A DNA stretch of 64,000 bases. Origin: Symbiodinium natans (taxonomy: Eukaryota > Sar > Dinophyceae > Suessiales > Symbiodiniaceae). Where the stretch lies: contig CAJNDS010002257.1 in the NCBI GenBank assembly GCA_905221605.1, positions 163,779 through 227,778 of the forward strand, in the 5' to 3' direction. Positions within the stretch are counted from its first letter, which is position 1. The number at the start of each line of letters is the position of its first letter. Both the position numbers and the translations under genes were made by a program. Under the pieces are notes generated by a model. It was given only the letters and a program-made list of their open reading frames with translations. It made no database searches and had not been told where the DNA came from. Positions 63,441 to 64,000 of this stretch are shown piece by piece.

Positions 63441-64000
63441 GGGGTCCAGGGCAGACTCATCATTACAAGACCTACCGGAAACTGTATGCGGGAGAGTCCC
63501 CGAAAGGACGGGGGTGGGGGGGTGTGTCCAAGGGGGCGAGGTTTCGGTACCTTCAGGTTAATCGAGTCTCAGGGCTCAGGGTTTAAGATGAGGTTTTGGG
63601 GAAGGAGTATCGGAACTTGCCCTGAACATGACAGCCAGCGTTTTCTAGGGCTCAGCAGAGTTCCCTCAACCCAGCCTCTACTTATTTGGTAGATCTGGGC
63701 AAGGCCCTGGTCGGATAAAACTGGCAAGCACATGCCGACCCGATCGGAAAGCACAGGCGACTGGATGGGCAAACCCGAGGCCCTGTGCTAAACAACCCTA
63801 AACAAGCTTAAGTTTCTTTCGTTTCTGATAAGCTGGGACAAAACGACAAAAAAGGCACACGCGTGCCCCCCCCCACCCGGCACCCGAATGCGTCCTTCCG
63901 TCGGCACAGGCGCCAGAGGTTGATCTAATCTTTCGCACCGACTGACCTGGAAAGCCCGATCACAAAAACACACACCTTAAAAATGGTTTAGGGGTCAACA
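63441..64000. other. Unique stretch, no recognised gene
   Basis: Open frames of 60-100 codons on both strands (63390-63692 plus, 63569-63772 and 63788-63973 minus) without domains. Confidence 0.3.

Noticed and set aside
1-64000. Window being a true chromosome end because of telomeric repeats
   Set aside because: Tracts occur throughout, on both strands and surrounded by unique DNA. Neither window end is a terminal TTTAGGG array.

Overview
The window looks like gene-poor nuclear DNA from a dinoflagellate, most likely a Suessiales/Symbiodiniaceae-like lineage. Four signals support this. (1) TTTAGGG repeats and variants of them are scattered on both strands almost throughout. (2) One well-supported gene can be reassembled. 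Its eight introns use GT, GA or GC donors and always AG|G acceptors, a mixture known from dinoflagellates. (3) There is a small dinoflagellate-style CCCH zinc-finger exon. (4) An AT-rich nuclear insert carries the start of a cox3-like mitochondrial gene of myzozoan style. The species cannot be named from sequence alone. There are no operons, ribosome binding sites, rRNA genes or CRISPR arrays, and most long open frames are low-complexity shadows of repeats.

Layout. 0-15 kb: interstitial telomere-like blocks of both polarities, minisatellites, a mitochondrial insert at 3.8-4.5 kb, several palindromic MITEs (4.9, 5.9, 8.7, 10.3, 11.1-11.8, 13.3 kb), a zinc-finger exon at 0.3 kb and a possible terminal exon at 8.0 kb. 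15.05-25.42 kb: a purine/pyrimidine-skewed satellite made of about 2.25 kb units (four copies, the last truncated), each built from related subunits of roughly 500 bp, with an inverted leader. 25.6-26.2 kb: an (AAAATTATT)n array with a regularly recurring GC-rich spacer and a 100-N assembly gap. 26.2-37.4 kb: telomere-like blocks and short unique islands. 37.57-40.15 kb: a minus-strand gene for a ubiquitin-like plus ankyrin-repeat protein. 40-64 kb: telomere-variant arrays (TTGAGGG, TTAGGGG, TTTGGGG, TTTAAAGGG, TTTAGGGG, CCCCAAAAA), a 21-bp minisatellite, more MITEs and a few weak coding candidates.

The most interesting system is the link between MITEs, introns and telomeric repeats. All eight introns of the ankyrin gene can be read as insertions flanked by 4-bp target-site duplications (seven exact, one with a single mismatch). 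The first copy of the duplication supplies the donor (GT/GA/GC). The inserted elements begin CT and end AG, so the element end supplies the acceptor. Removing each intron restores a continuous ankyrin frame of 489 codons. Related elements with the same termini and 4-bp duplications lie outside genes, one nested in another MITE and one inside a CCCTAAA array. In at least three elements a telomeric array sits inside otherwise conserved flanks, so mobile elements and telomeric repeats have been invading each other. This offers a partial explanation for the unusual dispersal of telomere-like DNA here.
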